From Hyposmocoma kahamanoa (taxonomy: Eukaryota; Arthropoda; Insecta; Lepidoptera; Cosmopterigidae): DNA of 64,000 nt. The number at the start of each line of letters is the position of its first letter. Position 1 is the stretch's first letter. Under the pieces are notes generated by a model, which had not been told where the DNA came from, did not search any database, and was given only the letters and a program-made list of their open reading frames with translations. Location: assembly GCF_003589595.1 (NCBI RefSeq), contig NW_020653900.1:2779477-2843476 (forward strand), given 5' to 3'. Shown one piece after another: positions 33,891-44,554 of the stretch. The position numbers and the translations under genes are program-made.

Positions 33891-33985
33891 AATCACCAAA
33901 TTTCTCACTTTTTTTGTTCCGCTAAGTGTACCGGTGTATATATTAATATTTTTTACACCCTTTATCAACATTTATACTTTTGCAG

Positions 33986-35211
33986 TTATAACGCCGCTTT
34001 TGACAAACATAGTGACTAACGCGGGCTGGTTTGTCAAGAATCCAGCGTTAGTAATTCCTTTCCAAGTAGGACTGGTGGCGCTTTGTGTGACAATTGCAAC
34101 GCCGCTGGGTTGTGCGCTTTTCGTGCAGCAGGCCAGTATAAAAAGGGATTGGCTAGAGCCTGACTTACAGGTAAATATTAATAGTGTTTATGGTAGACGT
34201 TTCTTTTGTGTGTGAAGCTTAGGGATGCCGCAGACGTTTACATCTGCTACCGCGGATCATCTGCATATTTTTAAATATCCGCATCCGACATCCGAATCAG
34301 TCGATGCGGAGTTTTACCCGTAATCCGGTAGGCAGTATACAAAAAATCATTAAGGGCGCCTTCAAATTAGACGCTTAAAGAAGCGCTGAAGCCGTGCGTT
34401 TGTGGCGCTTCAGTAATTTTTAACTAACTTCAAAAAAGGAGGAGGTTCTCAATTCGACTGTTTTTTTTTGTATGTAGGTATGTTACGCGATAACTATAAT
34501 TTGTGGATCGATTTTGATAATTCTTTTTTTGTTGGAAAGAGGGTACCTCGGTATTATATCTCTAAGGGTGACATACCAGGAGATGAATCCGGTTTTGCGC
34601 ACTTTCCGATAACCGGTTTCAAGAAAACTTGGCAAATAGATGTAATTCCACGAACTTTTGAGGTTGGTTTTTTAGTACTCTGTACTGAGATTTTTAGTTC
34701 ACTAATCGTGACTGCGAAACTGGTACACGCGTGTCACGATGGTGTAAGTGCGCGTCTAAGCATTGTATGAAAATTTACAGAGGTACCGTTGCACTGCTTC
34801 TATAAGCATCTAATTTGAAGGCGCCCTAAGAAGTTATTTGGTATTCTCTCCTTGATCTAATTTAACAGCTAAATATTTTACCCTTATTTTTTTATTTAAT
34901 AAGGCGTCTATTATTCGTTGAGTTAGGCAAGTTCTTAATAGCAACTTGTTTTCGTTTAATTTCCATTTCAATCAAAAGTGCACGTTGACATCATTCAGAT
35001 ACGTTCATTTGTTTTATCAATTGTTAATGTATTTTTGAATCCTTAAATCGTTTTGACGCTCTGGCTGTACTTTACCCCACCGTACTTGCAACGATTTCTT
35101 ACAAATTGTACAACACGTATGTAGAAGTAATTCTCAGTCGAAAACTTTATTTCGCAGGAAATAGCAAAGAAGAGAAACATCGACTGTCTTGTTTTCAATA
35201 AAGGATTATAA
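33986..35211 (+). CDS. Sfxn: alternative sideroflexin terminal exons 7' and 8' (isoform B)
   Basis: Exon 7' (33986-34170, 185 nt) and exon 8' (35158-35211, 54 nt including TAA) have good acceptors (TTTTGCAG, TTTCGCAG) and a donor at 34171. They mirror exons 7 and 8 exactly in phase: exon 7' needs one base from exon 6, and exon 8' starts in phase 0. By hand alignment exon 7' is about half identical to exon 7 in protein; it keeps [14 protein letters not shown] and LEP. Exon 8' ends in FNKGL, where exon 8 ends YNKGL. Joined to exons 1-6 they would give a 316-residue protein differing only in the last roughly 80 residues. I found no copies of exons 1-6 between 28.6 and 34 kb, so mutually exclusive 3' ends fit better than a separate gene. 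A remnant of a second gene remains possible. Confidence 0.75.
34354..34826. mobile_element. family C element with a nested family B insertion
   Basis: Inverted ends GGGCGCCTTCAAATTAGACG and complement (ending 34826) are flanked by TAA (34351-34353, 34827-34829). Its middle is occupied by a family B repeat (about 34421-34674). It lies in the intron between exons 7' and 8'. Confidence 0.75.
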
Positions 35212-35807
35212 GTACAAGTGTATAGAATTAATTTATCTAATGGCTCCTGTTTTCCCATTGGACCTTTTTGTAAGGCGCTAAGGAACCAACCATCTTTATT
35301 ATATTAAACGTGTTCTATCTATTGTTAAACAGCCATGGAAATTAAATTCTGCCTTTTTTAGCATTGACAATGACAATGTCAATGCTAGATCAAAGCTAGC
35401 AACATAACCATTACTCGAGCAACAAAATTGTGGAATTAGTAGTTAAATACTTTGTCAAGTTTGAGCGGACGTTGAACGTTGTTTTAGTAAATTTCCGTTA
35501 ACATCATTTATCAATTAAGCTTTCATAAGATTGAGTACAGTGTGGATGTGGGTCATCTTTGAGTTACAAGAGCATTATTTACTGCCATTTGAGAAGAAAA
35601 ATATTAATAGCTAGATACTCTTACGGAGAAAATAAGGCAGGAACTACTAAAATTAAATTTAAAGGCTCGACTCTGCTACCTACGCCTTGATACTCATTTA
35701 TTTAATACATTTTACCAGACATTTTTAAGCACAAGTACTTTTTTTTAAATTCAAATGTAAGTGTGCATTTAACTCACCTGATGGAAAGTGACGATGAGAG
35801 ACGTGGT
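35212..35807 (+). other. sequence just downstream of isoform B stop codon
   Basis: Likely 3' untranslated and flanking sequence. A short inverted repeat TAGCATTGACA / TGTCAATGCTA (35359-35387) is present. I see no convincing AATAAA signal here; the first clear one on the plus strand is near 36005. A LINE-tail-like segment (complement of CTTTCCATCAGGTGAG) lies at about 35775-35795. Confidence 0.4.
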
Positions 35808-36600
35808 AAAACCATAGGTTATGTGGTTCAGACAAGAAAGTCAGCTGGTGTTTCATAGTTTTTGAATTAATCTATATTTTGTTCACTCAAAAAGTTAACA
35901 TTTTTCAAGTTTTCATAACGAATGATGAAGAATGATAGAGTCTATCATTTTGCGAAAATTTTACAGGCAAATTATATTTGTAATCCATTTGTATGATCAG
36001 AGTGGAATAAAACTGCACGTGTGTCTTAGGGTCGTATTCCTGAACTCTACTCAATGCTCAAGTCCAGGACTTGAGTCTGATATTTAGTGCTTTAAATCAT
36101 ACTCAAATCCTGACTTGAGCATTGAGTAGAGTATGGAATACGACCCTATGTCCATTCAGATCGCGTGATCGGATGCGGCAAAAATAAACGCTATATATAA
36201 ATATAAATTCAATCAGGTAGTTACAGCGAAAAACCTTACCGCCAGTGATCAAGGTGTTCATGGGCGCCTGCGCATCCATGCGGCCGATCAGAATCATCTT
36301 CTCACCAGTATCGGGGTGGAATGCGCTGTCATACAAGTACTTTGCAGCCCACAATTTCTATTCGTCGTACCAGATGGAATTTTTTGGGTTTTCCTACAAA
36401 TAACATATTTAAGAAGTTACTAACCCAAACGTTTTAGAAATGTGGATTTATCGAAGAATTGTGAAAGTATTGTGGACGGATAGAATCACATAATATGACA
36501 ACGTATTGCAGACGATGCATAAGCGCTTGGACTTTCTGAAAACCATTTCTTTTTAATATTGCGCATTTGACCTCCATTTTACCAAATGGAATTGACGATG
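35808..36600 (-). pseudogene. inverted partial duplication of sideroflexin: exon 2 with flanking introns
   Basis: On the minus strand this segment matches 16440-17150 closely, including intron 1 sequence, the whole of exon 2 (pseudo-exon 36393-36240) and about 300 bp of intron 2. The pseudo-exon keeps both splice sites but is 154 bp against 155. One T is lost in the SGY codons, causing a frameshift, and a GAG codon has become TAG, so it cannot encode the normal peptide. Because introns are included it is not a processed retrocopy. A family M MITE inserted into it afterwards (36029-36146). The orientation is opposite to the parent gene. Confidence 0.9.
36029..36146. mobile_element. family M MITE, internally deleted
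   Basis: 118 bp with ends GGGTCGTATTCC and GGAATACGACCC. It is absent at the matching point of the parent intron 2 sequence near 16920, which gives an empty-site comparison. The parent site reads TTA, and a TTA/TA duplication flanks the element. Confidence 0.85.
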
Positions 36601-37430
36601 AAGTCGACGATGGAGCATGCACACCTAAATGCCTATTCACTCTCGCCTTGAAAAGGTCCAAGTTATAACGTTCAGGGAACAAGTCTGCAGGCAGGGAATT
36701 CCACTCCATAGCCGTTCGCCATATAAATGTGGAAGCGTAATGATTCATGAGAATCTTTGGAATATCCACAACTTAGGGGTGGAAGGCAAGCCTACGCCTA
36801 GTCCCCCGATGATGGAAAGGAGAAGGCGAGATTAAATCGTGTAATTCCATTGCACACTCCGTGATATATCCTGTAAAATACCGATAAGCAGGCAACTTTA
36901 CGGCAGTGTTCAAGGCTCTGCAGCTTCGCTCTACTAATTCCGAGTTACCTATAAGCCTCTTGGCATACTTGTCAATAGAATCCAAGGTGGCCAGTTGGTA
37001 TGTAGCAGAGCCATCCCAAAGGTAGCAGCAGTACTCCATACACAACCAGACTTGTGTTTGATACAGCTGAAGCAACTGTCCCGGTGTGAAGTAACGCCTC
37101 ACTGTGGAAGGGATGCCAAGCTTCCAGAATGCATTTTTGGTCATGGATTCAATGTATCTGCCGAAGTTCAGAAGCTTACTTAAAAGGCTTGCGTGGCAAA
37201 CCCTGTCAAAGGCTTTAGAAATATCCAAAGAGAGTGCAAGTGCTACGCTTGCTTTACTATAGCCTCGCTCCACATGCGACAGGCATACACAAGAAGATCC
37301 GCAGTTGATCGCCCTCGTCGGAATCCGTACTGGCGACTGAGGTGGTCGTTGTCTTCAAGGTACGACAGGAGACGGTTGTTGAGTACACGTTCCATAGTCT
37401 TGCAAGTGACTGAGATAGGTCTCTATAGTA
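36434..37430 (-). mobile_element. Jockey-like non-LTR retrotransposon (LINE) fragment
   Basis: Minus-strand translations give reverse-transcriptase pieces in order: YRPISVTCKTMERVLNNRLL, QYGFRRGRST, ALSLDISKAFDRVCHASLLS, then the C-terminal FIWRTAMEWNSLPADLFPER. The catalytic (Y/F)ADD block is missing, there is a frame change near 37270, and the 5' end is truncated near 37430. The 3' end runs straight into the inverted sideroflexin exon-2 segment. Confidence 0.8.
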
Positions 37431-40400
37431 CGTATTTATTGAGCTACCATTCTCGATAATTTACTCCCCATTTCCATTTTATTTCTGCTAATAGTTCACA
37501 CGATAGAAATATTTTTTATATAATTAAAGCATTAGTAAACAAAAAACATGAATAAATAAAATTATTCAAAATATTTTTAAAAAAAGGTTAAAAAAAAGTT
37601 ATTTTTCCAAAACTGGCACAACACATTAAACTTGACCCTTAAAGTATTAAGTTTCAACGCTACGCCGCTTACGGTAAGGACTAGCCAAATCCAAAGTGTC
37701 TGGTTTCATTTGCTCTTGACGATACAAAAACAAAAACAAAACAAAAACAAAAATTGGTTTCATTTATTGTTTAAGTTAAGAATTCCAATAGTAATCATCG
37801 GACAAGCCGCAATGTCGCAAGAGTCAATCATTAATTTCATTCAGGACGGAAAAATGATGAAAAGTGAGCTTATTCTCAACGTGTGAAAATTTAGCACCGC
37901 GCCCCGTGACGGAGCGCATGACGCGGAACCACGCGCCGCCCGCAAAGGCGTATCACTGTTGGAGGGCTCGGCCCGGACGCTCGCTGTACCCTGGTCTTGC
38001 CGTCGAGACCGTAGTCTCTCCGGAAAATCCTATCTCTCGGGTCAGTAGATAGGGACAAACCAAACCAAGCCAAATAGACAGTATAACTGCAGCGTCCTGA
38101 ATGAGTTCTGTATTATTAACCATTCTTGTCAAAGAAGGATCTCGGCTACATATACAATCACTACGGCGATCAACTCCGAAGCGAGTACATTAAGTGACGC
38201 AGGGCCGCTAGACTGCTGCCCCCGTGCAGATTAAACCGCGCGTTGATGCAGATCTGCGTCTCCGCCACCGCGCGCGATTCCGCGTCTCGCGCATCGTCGC
38301 GGGGCGCGTTGCAGTATGTTAGGCAATTATCACACTGCACTGCGTCTCGCGACGGAGCGCGGAGCAGCGTTTTTTAACGTTGTACTGTAGTGCCTCAGTT
38401 TGTATGGAAAACACGCGCCATCGAACACACTGACAACGCTTCTCCGCGCGGGAGCGTGAAATAAACTACATATACATATAAGAACAGGCGCTTGTCATCT
38501 TTTCCATCAAAACATGGAAAAATACTGACATGAAGAGGCTATATGGTAGAACCTTTTTTTTAGTTACCCAAATAAATGGCGGAAATTTATTTTAAAAAAT
38601 TACGAAAATATTTACAATTTTGATTTCGCTATAACTTCGTTATGATAGAGGTACAAATTTTCCAAGAATAAGTACTAAATAGTACATTTTTGGTACATTT
38701 TTTTAGTGCCAAATATGTATGCCAGGATTCGTTAAGATGCACACGGCACTCTGAAATCTCAATATATTTTGTCTTATTTCTCAAAAACTAACCAGCAGAT
38801 CGAGCTAGTTTCCTTTACTTCGGAGTACTATTAAGGTACAAATGTTTAGAATAAGTTTTTGTAGTTATTAAATAAATACTGGTAATCCGAGGTACACTCA
38901 CCATATTGACAGTCAATACAGCGGGTGTACCTTTGATATTGCTATAACTTCGTTCTGACGAAGGTACAAATTTTTTAAACAGATGTACTAAATAGTACAA
39001 ATTAGGTACATTTTTTTGATACCAATTTGTCAGGATCCGTTAAGGTACACCCGCCATTCTTACTCACACCACACTGAAACGCGCGGTTGACGCGCTCGGA
39101 ACTCTGTGTGGCCTGAGCATTAATGGTCCCGCTATATGGTTCAGCTTTACGAAAATTTGTCCAAGCCTAGTACGCGTATAGATTACAATACATATGTACG
39201 TTTATGCCTTGTTAAGAGATAATGATACTCAATTTGTAACCATTCGATTTGTGCAAGTTGACAAGCGGTGAAGCTTGGAGGTGTGGACGGGCGATTAACC
39301 CGTTAATCGGACACCTCGGAACTCAATCAATCAGTCGGTCAATTTCTCCAAATGGTTCAGTTTCCTCATCGGTCAAGTTGTCCAAAATTCAGCCTAATTA
39401 ATAAAATGCATGCGGTATCACAAATCGCAATCGCCTGATAAAATTATCAATGAAAACTGATGGATTATGCATGTAAAGAAAAAACCGAGGACAGTATAGA
39501 AGACTTTGATTGAAAATAATTTCAAAATAGATATGTGGCTATACTATGAAAATGATCAAAACAGAAAACCACAGAAAAACAAGAAAATTAGACAATTTAT
39601 AAAGAAAACAATACACTTTTTTTAAATTTTAATGTATTAAAAATATTTTGAGTAATTTCATAAATAAGGCAATTCACAAACGATTATTTATTATTATACC
39701 AAATCTAATTTCGAAACCTTATAAATTATATACATTTTTTTAAATAACACTAGCGACTAATTCAATTTGATGATTATTATGTCTTTACAAAGCTGGAATA
39801 TGGTATATACAATATCTGGGAGCGTAGTAATAAAATTTTAAGGGCTTTAAGTATGGTCAATTTTATCGACAAGTATACCCCATACGAGGGTTGCTGATAT
39901 TTTTGACAAACCTGTAAAATTGCGAGAATTTAACGAGTTCGTAGATTTTGCGATTGTGACAAATAGGAAATGAAACTATTTTTTCGGATCTAAATGCCGT
40001 GTCAGCCAAGACCATTGGACATGTAAACGGTTCGAAACGTTGATTACTTAAAAAAAAACGCCCGCTTTAGATGTGAAAAAAATAGTTTAAATTTAGATAT
40101 GAAAAAATAGTTTAATTTCTTTTGCGAAATGTTTTCAATTCATCCTTTTTTTGTACACAAAAAGTTTTTGTTATTTTTAGTGGTTTATTTTCCTCGCGAC
40201 AAGAGCATGGCTCTTAAATAAAATGAAATGAATTTTCCTAGCGGTGGTTTACTTTCTTAGCTTTCATATGAAACAAATTTTTAGTATGCATAGGTCTGAA
40301 TCCATCTCGAAGGTGGCAACGGTAATTTTATTTAAATTAAATAGCTGTATTTTGAGGGGGACAAATTTAACCTTAGGTAACGACTAACGTCCTCGGACAG

Positions 40401-41086
40401 ATTGATAAGGTATTTTATAGTCGGTCATTTTCGAAGACCAAATAAAATTACATTTTCAGAGTTGCCAGTTTTCATTAAAATTATAAATAGTCACGTGGCT
40501 GTTGTCGACTGTTTTATCGATACATTGTGAAAGGTAAAATTTTGTCAAAGACGTCTGAATTGTGAATGTTATAACGTGTAATGATTACTAATTTACTTTT
40601 CTATACAACATAATGGAGTAAATGAAATGACTATAACTAATTGCGTTACATTCTTCATTCCTATTTTGACAGTTGACCTATTAATATCGAAATCAATTAT
40701 TATTCATATACATTTTTATGAAATGATTACGTATATTATTATTGAATTAAAGTGAAAAACTTTGAAATATGTCTCTTCTTTGTATTTTTAATAGACATAC
40801 GTTCTAAATGTAGTGTACCGGTGCCCAGCGGTTGTGTATAGTATACCCGTGCCCAGCATTTGGACGAATAATGGGCTCATGATGATTCAAATGAAACAAG
40901 TTCGGCTATTTATTGCATAAGCGTAACCGACATTCAGTCGATAGTCGATAGAATATTAGTCGAATCACTAGCGTGCAAGCGGGCAGCACTTTTGCGCAAT
41001 GAACCGTCATTTCATTCCATCTTCAAAAAAGACAGACTATAGTTTCATTACTATTATTCAGCAATGTCATAAAGAGACTGGATTCA
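37431..41086. other. intergenic repeats, no gene seen
   Basis: A GC-rich block (37900-38400) has no conserved frame. A family D repeat occurs at 38480-38560 (GGCGCTTGTCATCTTTTCCA; relative at about 60145-60230). A three-unit tandem array lies at 38625-39062. From 39063 to 41086 I see only unique-looking AT-rich sequence. Confidence 0.5.
38625..39062 (+). repeat. three-unit degenerate tandem array (~150 bp units)
   Basis: Units start near 38625, 38780 and 38930. The first and third share GCTATAACTTCGTT, GTACTAAATAGTACA and GGTACATTTTTTT. All three end in a GxTACAC..CxCCAT-like segment followed by a break. It is non-coding. Confidence 0.5.
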
Positions 41087-41260
41087 GAGTCGTATTCCAG
41101 AACTCTACTCAATACTCAAGTCAGGACTTGAGTATTGCAGTGAGCACTGAAAATCATACTCAAGGCCTTGCCATTACGGTCGTATTTCCAGTGCTTGAAA
41201 TCATACTCAAGTCTGCTCAAATCCTGACTTGAGCATTGAGTAGAGTTCTGGAATACCAGC
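41087..41260. mobile_element. family M MITE, ends partly eroded
   Basis: 174 bp matching the copies at 33620 and 55441, including the internal GTCGTATTTCCAGTGC motif. The terminal GGG has become GAG and the right end reads GGAATACCAGC, so the target duplication is unclear. Confidence 0.8.
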
Positions 41261-41531
41261 ATTAGTTTGTAACAGACGCAGTCAGCTTCAAGCTAGTCCG
41301 AGTGTTCAAATTGTTCGATAAAACTAATCTAACCCTTATCTGATCGATTTACTCTTAAAGTGCACTTTTGAAACTGAAATTCAGCTGCAAATAATTAAAA
41401 ATGCACCTTAAACTCAGTGATAAAAGATAGATTTTTTTTTTTAAATGTTTAAACATTTTTGAACACAACGGTCAGATAATTAGACGCCGACTATTACAAC
41501 CTTATACATTGCAAGTTATAAAATACACTAA

Positions 41532-41695
41532 GGCTCAACTCACACTGGTGCAGAATCGAAACGGCGCGTCGCGTCCTGTTTTTTAATTACAACTCCTGAC
41601 GACACTCGCATTAGTGCGCCCGGATCACAGTGTGATCATAGGTGAAAAACATGACGCGTCGCGACGCTTGGACTCTGCGCCAGTGTGAGTTGAGC
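41532..41695. mobile_element. MITE with TAA duplication
   Basis: Ends GGCTCAACTCACACTGG and complement (ending CCAGTGTGAGTTGAGC) are flanked by TAA (41529-41531, 41696-41698). The 164-bp interior is rich in GCGTCGCG motifs in both orientations. It is non-coding. Confidence 0.75.
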
Positions 41696-42654
41696 TAAAT
41701 TGGAATTTTGCAGCTAATATAAGTATGTCTGTGTGTATACGCCCTTAAATATAAATGCAACATTCTGAATTTAAAAAGCCGCGTTTCCACAATGCAAGAA
41801 GCTCGCACGTGAGTACCTTGCATGCAAGCGAAGTTGCAACTTCGTACTAGTAGAATACACAAATGTCACATTATAAATAGATATATAATATAAACAGAAC
41901 TACTGTTTGCCACCGCAGTATGCCGCCTCGATAAAACTATTATATCCACATTTAGCTGTCAAATTCGAGTGATAACCGGTATTTTAAAATTTTATCACAA
42001 TAGCGAACATGGCGAGCACCGTGACGTCACATTTTTATGTAATCGCGAGCGCCGGCGACCAATGACTGCAAAAGATTAACATAGTGCCAAATATGGCTGC
42101 AACGTCACAGCTGATTTTAAAACATTTGCACAATAATTTTATCAACGTAAAAATTGAGCGCGACAAACGAAATGAAAAGTCATTTTTTGTTTCATGATTT
42201 TCGCGGCGATGATTAAACGACAAACATAATAACATAAGCAATTTCATATCGTTGTCCTTGTTCTTCAAAATGTATAACAATAGTTTATAACCAAACAAGT
42301 AAATGTAGCTTTGTCATTTTTTATGTCAGCGTTTTCGCGGCGATGATTAAACGACAAAGATAGTAATATATACGCAATTTTAAATTGTGGTCCTTGTTCT
42401 TCAAAATGTATAACAATAGTTCATTACCAAATAAGCAAACTTAGATTTATCAACTGAATTAAATATTGTCAAAGGGAGGTTTATCACACATATTCAACCA
42501 TGCTATAATGCACAAGTGATAAGTGACGGGTCATTTTCAGATTACTTGTTAATTTCGGTGACAATTTTTATTAATTATGTATTCGAATATATTATCGTGA
42601 AATATTAAATTTTATTATTATTAAATTTATATTAAATTTTATACTCAGTCAATC

Positions 42655-42750
42655 GTGACCACGGAACCTGTAAAGGGCCCGAAACGTCGGTTTGTTTGAA
42701 AAAACAAATATACGCGACTTAAATCCGGAAAAACAGTTTCATTCCTATGT
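42655..42750 (+). repeat. interspersed repeat shared with the right window edge
   Basis: GGGCCCGAAACGTCGGTTTG, AAATATACGCGA and TTAAATCCGGAAAAA occur here and again at 63900-64000. The family is not recognised. Confidence 0.55.
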
Positions 42751-42779
42751 GTAACAACCGCGAAAACCTAAGAACTCGA

Positions 42780-43450
42780 AGTTTATTATTTTTATTACTA
42801 TCGCCATAAACATCAATGGCGAGTACATCACTCACCTTCCGATTTGCTGACGATATCGTGATCATGGCAGATTCGTTGGAAGAGCTTGGCACCATGCTCG
42901 GTGACCTCAAGTTTCCTAGCAGGTGGGTCTAAAAATGAACACGGACAAGACGAAACTTATATCAAATGTCCATGTTGTACCCACCCCTTTAACAGTGGGA
43001 ACCTCTACTCTCTAAATTGTTGACGAATATGTTTACCTCGGAGAAACCGTCCAATTAGGCAGGGTCAATTTCGAGAAAGAGGTCAATCGTCGAATCCGAC
43101 TGGGTAGGGCAACTTTCGAGAAGCTTCGGGACGTCTTCTTGTCGGCAATACCGCAGTCCTTGAAGACAAAAGTTTTGGGGCAGTGCATGTTGCCAGGGAT
43201 GACCTTCGGCTCTGATACGTGGTCACTTACTATGGGCCTTATAAAAAAGTTCAAAGTCATTCAACGAGCTGAGGAGCAAGCAATGCTCGGCATTTCTTTA
43301 CTTGATCGAATCAGAAGTGAGGAGATCCGTAGAAGAACAAAAATCACCGACATAGCTCGTAGACTTAGCAAGTTGAAGATAGCTCGTAGAACTGACGGCC
43401 GTTGGGGCAGAAACGTTTTTGAATGGAGACCACGAACCGGAAGGCGTTCA
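42780..43450 (+). mobile_element. RTE-type LINE fragment with RT catalytic region
   Basis: Across frame breaks it reads FADDIVIMADSLEELGTML (RT catalytic motif), YVYLGETVQLGRVNFEKEV, PQSLKTKVLGQCMLPGMTFG, AMLGISLLDRIRSEEIRRRT and [20 protein letters not shown]. It has several stops and indels and is non-functional. Confidence 0.8.
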
Positions 43451-44554
43451 GTCAAACACATAGCTGTGTTTTCACGTCCATTTTCGATTTGCCGAACTTG
43501 CACTGAAACAGTGGCAACGCGTGTTCAACGTCCGAAAAGTGCCCGCCATGTGTATATTTAAAAACCTAACTAGGGTTGAACGCTTCTTATGTGAACATAC
43601 CCTTACTGTGTGTACTTTGGCGTGTCTGCTACTAGCTTGCAAGTGTTTCAGGTAGAGGCATGCACATTGTGGCCATAATGGAAACGCACCTTTATTACAT
43701 AAAACTTAACTAGCTATATACAGCTTACTTGTTAAAAATTACTGACACAATCGTGTTGATTCTAACGTTCAGGTCTTAATCAAGTAAACAGGTAAACAGA
43801 GAGTCAATGAGGTGAGCATATTTTTAAGTTTTTCAATGAGTTTAGCTTACATTTTAGAATCAACACCATTACACGACTAGGTACTAATAGAAAACCTTTA
43901 AGGGGGGTGGAGGATTGGCAGTTATAAAACAAGGTAGGTACCCTATTTACCTCATCTTTGAAGTACAGAATATTAGAGTTATGCTTACATTATCTATGGT
44001 TTACATATTGCAGTAACAAATATTCTTTTCAACCCTGAAATGGCAGCCCTGGACCGGTAGTCAGATCGACTAAGTGTTGATTATCATAATAACTGCTCTT
44101 TTACGTTTTACAATATAATTGCGATAGTTCACGTATTATATTGCCTATACAAGAAAATGACAATAGGTTTACAATCCAATTCATTGGTTTGACTAACGCC
44201 ATCTATAAAAGAAGGACGAAAGACGGAAACCATCAAAACGTCATATGCTTAGAAGTAATAAGAATTTCACTATAGATGGCGTTAGCAGAAGATTATATCA
44301 ATGTCCTCATAACTCTGTATTGAAGAGACTCGGACACATAGAATATTCATGCGTGGAATTCTACTGATAATACCAAGGCGCAAGAACCATACTTCAGGGT
44401 GTAAAAGTAATTTGTCAGTCACACGTGTGTGGCGTTACGTATAAATGAGAGATAAGACGGATACAATCTGTTGTGATGTTTTTTTACGTCATGTAGTTGA
44501 AATGTGCGGTATAGAAATGAATTTATAGAGTGACCCGTGTCCAAGTGTCGCACT
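43451..44554. other. intergenic, downstream of the zinc-finger gene
   Basis: No coding sequence recognised. A small foldback lies at 44193-44285. The zinc-finger gene's 3' untranslated region should begin at 44554 on the minus strand; I see no clear AATAAA on that strand close to the stop. Confidence 0.4.
44193..44285. repeat. 93-bp foldback with 15-bp perfect ends
   Basis: CTAACGCCATCTATA (44193-44207) and its exact complement (44271-44285) bound a short non-coding core. Confidence 0.6.

Larger units (their letters stand above)
28877..33985. other. repeat-rich interval between the two sideroflexin 3' ends
   Basis: No conserved exons are visible, and in particular no copies of sideroflexin exons 1-6. 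Contents are a degraded family E repeat (29225-29475), a 249-bp foldback (30751-30999), a 5'-truncated SINE (31795-31942), ATTCGAATGAT-rich sequence (31700-32260), a family B element (32891-33152) and a family A copy split by a MITE (33551-33890). Confidence 0.55.

Noticed and set aside
33817..34215. A 132-codon open frame that looks like a small membrane protein
   Set aside because: Its second half is sideroflexin exon 7' with splice sites at both ends; the first half is intron and a family A repeat read through by chance.
36103..36354. Minus-strand frame with a clean HPDTGEK sideroflexin signature, as a second sideroflexin gene
   Set aside because: It is the inverted exon-2 copy. The frame starts only after a frameshift and TAG, runs into intron-like sequence, and no other exons accompany it on that strand.
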